From contig JAJAYX010000362.1 in assembly GCA_026785985.1 (NCBI GenBank), positions 1-5,266 of the forward strand: a stretch of DNA of 5,266 bases, written 5' to 3'. The stretch comes from Rudanella sp. (GTDB lineage: Bacteria > Bacteroidota > Bacteroidia > Cytophagales > Spirosomataceae). Shown piece by piece: positions 4,891-5,266 of the stretch (its first letter is position 1; each line of letters starts with the position of its first letter). The notes beneath the pieces were generated by a model, which was not told the DNA's origin, did no database searches, and saw nothing but the letters and a program-made list of their open reading frames with translations. Both the position numbers and the translations under genes were made by a program.

Positions 4891-5266
4891 CAGTTTCCGA
4901 ACGAAGTTTGTACTGGCAAGTCAAAAAAGCGACTATGAAGAGTGAGTAAAGAATGAAACTGCTAAATATCCGTACATACATAAATACTGAAGCGTACATT
5001 TCGCCCAACTTCCCTATATAATTAAATGCACTGAAAGTCAGCAGTGTAGTCACCCCAAACAATAACCAGCCAGCACTAAACCAAAAAAAAGGAAATTGGT
5101 CGAATCGCTCAGTATTAAGCTGTTCGAGTAACTTACGTAGATAATAAAGTGCGGTCAAAAGAATCAAAATACTACAAATTGTTTTGGTGAAAGTCGGGTA
5201 TGTTCTAAGCAAATTAGACCAGTTAAAAGCTGTTTCAATAGTCAATAAAATTGCGACGAACCCAAT
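4871..5266 (-). CDS. Multi-spanning membrane protein, probable sensory partner of the kinase (5' end outside window)
   Basis: The frame is open to the window edge, so this is the C-terminal ~131 codons of a longer protein; the TTG at 5245 is internal and the start is not visible. I do not recognise a named family. Four hydrophobic stretches are visible: around the edge (GFVAILLTI), TICSILILLTALYYL, FFWFSAGWLLFGVTTLLTFSAF, and a long one from MYASVFMYVRIF to FIVAFLTC. They are joined by short loops, one charged (RKLLEQLNTERFDQ), and followed by a short charged tail (YKLRSETDESTRL). It stops with TGA (complement of 4871-4873) 20 bp inside the kinase gene, suggesting translational coupling. An integral membrane protein without catalytic residues, tightly linked to a kinase lacking a sensor, suggests a role in signal input; this is inference. 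Its DNA is clearly richer in A+T than the kinase gene beside it. Confidence 0.75.
   Translation of the reverse strand: MGFVAILLTIETAFNWSNLLRTYPTFTKTICSILILLTALYYLRKLLEQLNTERFDQFPFFWFSAGWLLFGVTTLLTFSAFNYIGKLGEMYASVFMYVRIFSSFILYSLFIVAFLTCQYKLRSETDESTRL

Noticed and set aside
3598..4949. Several plus-strand open frames opposite the kinase and response regulator
   Set aside because: They are antisense shadows of two genes with fully intact motifs, and their translations show no recognisable domain.

Overview
The window most likely comes from a Bacteroidota bacterium of the Cytophagales, Spirosoma-like by protein style. The support is: start codons without Shine-Dalgarno sequences, promoter boxes matching the Bacteroidota TAnnTTTG / TTG pattern, and GatA, MltD and NarL-type proteins of the kind usual in that group. 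The assignment is an inference from style, as no database search was possible.

Left part (1-2303, + strand): the 3' end of gatA (subunit A of the tRNA-dependent amidotransferase) is followed after about 107 bp by a complete MltD-type lytic transglycosylase with a Sec signal, one SLT domain and two LysM domains. A candidate hairpin follows its stop codon. These look like housekeeping genes.

Middle part (2304-2863): this is the unusual section. A MarR-family regulator gene faces away from a short reading frame that looks like only the first ~50 residues of an EmrA/HlyD-type membrane fusion protein (cytoplasmic tail, signal anchor, start of the periplasmic part) and then loses all resemblance to the family. 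The rest of the expected pump operon is absent. The likely break coincides with one arm of a 137-bp structure (2438-2574): two inverted arms, each made of a 7-bp and a 10-bp matching block separated by 9 nt, enclosing three tandem copies of a 20/21-bp AT-rich repeat. The divergent promoter region still looks intact. Two face-to-face Bacteroidota promoters share an array of TTGACT/AGTCAA half-sites in alternating orientation exactly 11 bp apart, the probable MarR operator. The picture is a drug-efflux locus that lost its pump but kept its regulator and control region.

Right part (3352-5266, - strand): a two-component operon reads leftward. It contains a multi-spanning membrane protein (5' end outside the window), a short histidine kinase with one membrane segment and no sensor domain of its own, and a NarL/FixJ-type response regulator. 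The membrane protein gene overlaps the kinase start by 20 bp, which suggests that it is the input module. The regulator's stop codon overlaps the marR stop codon tail to tail inside a small palindrome.
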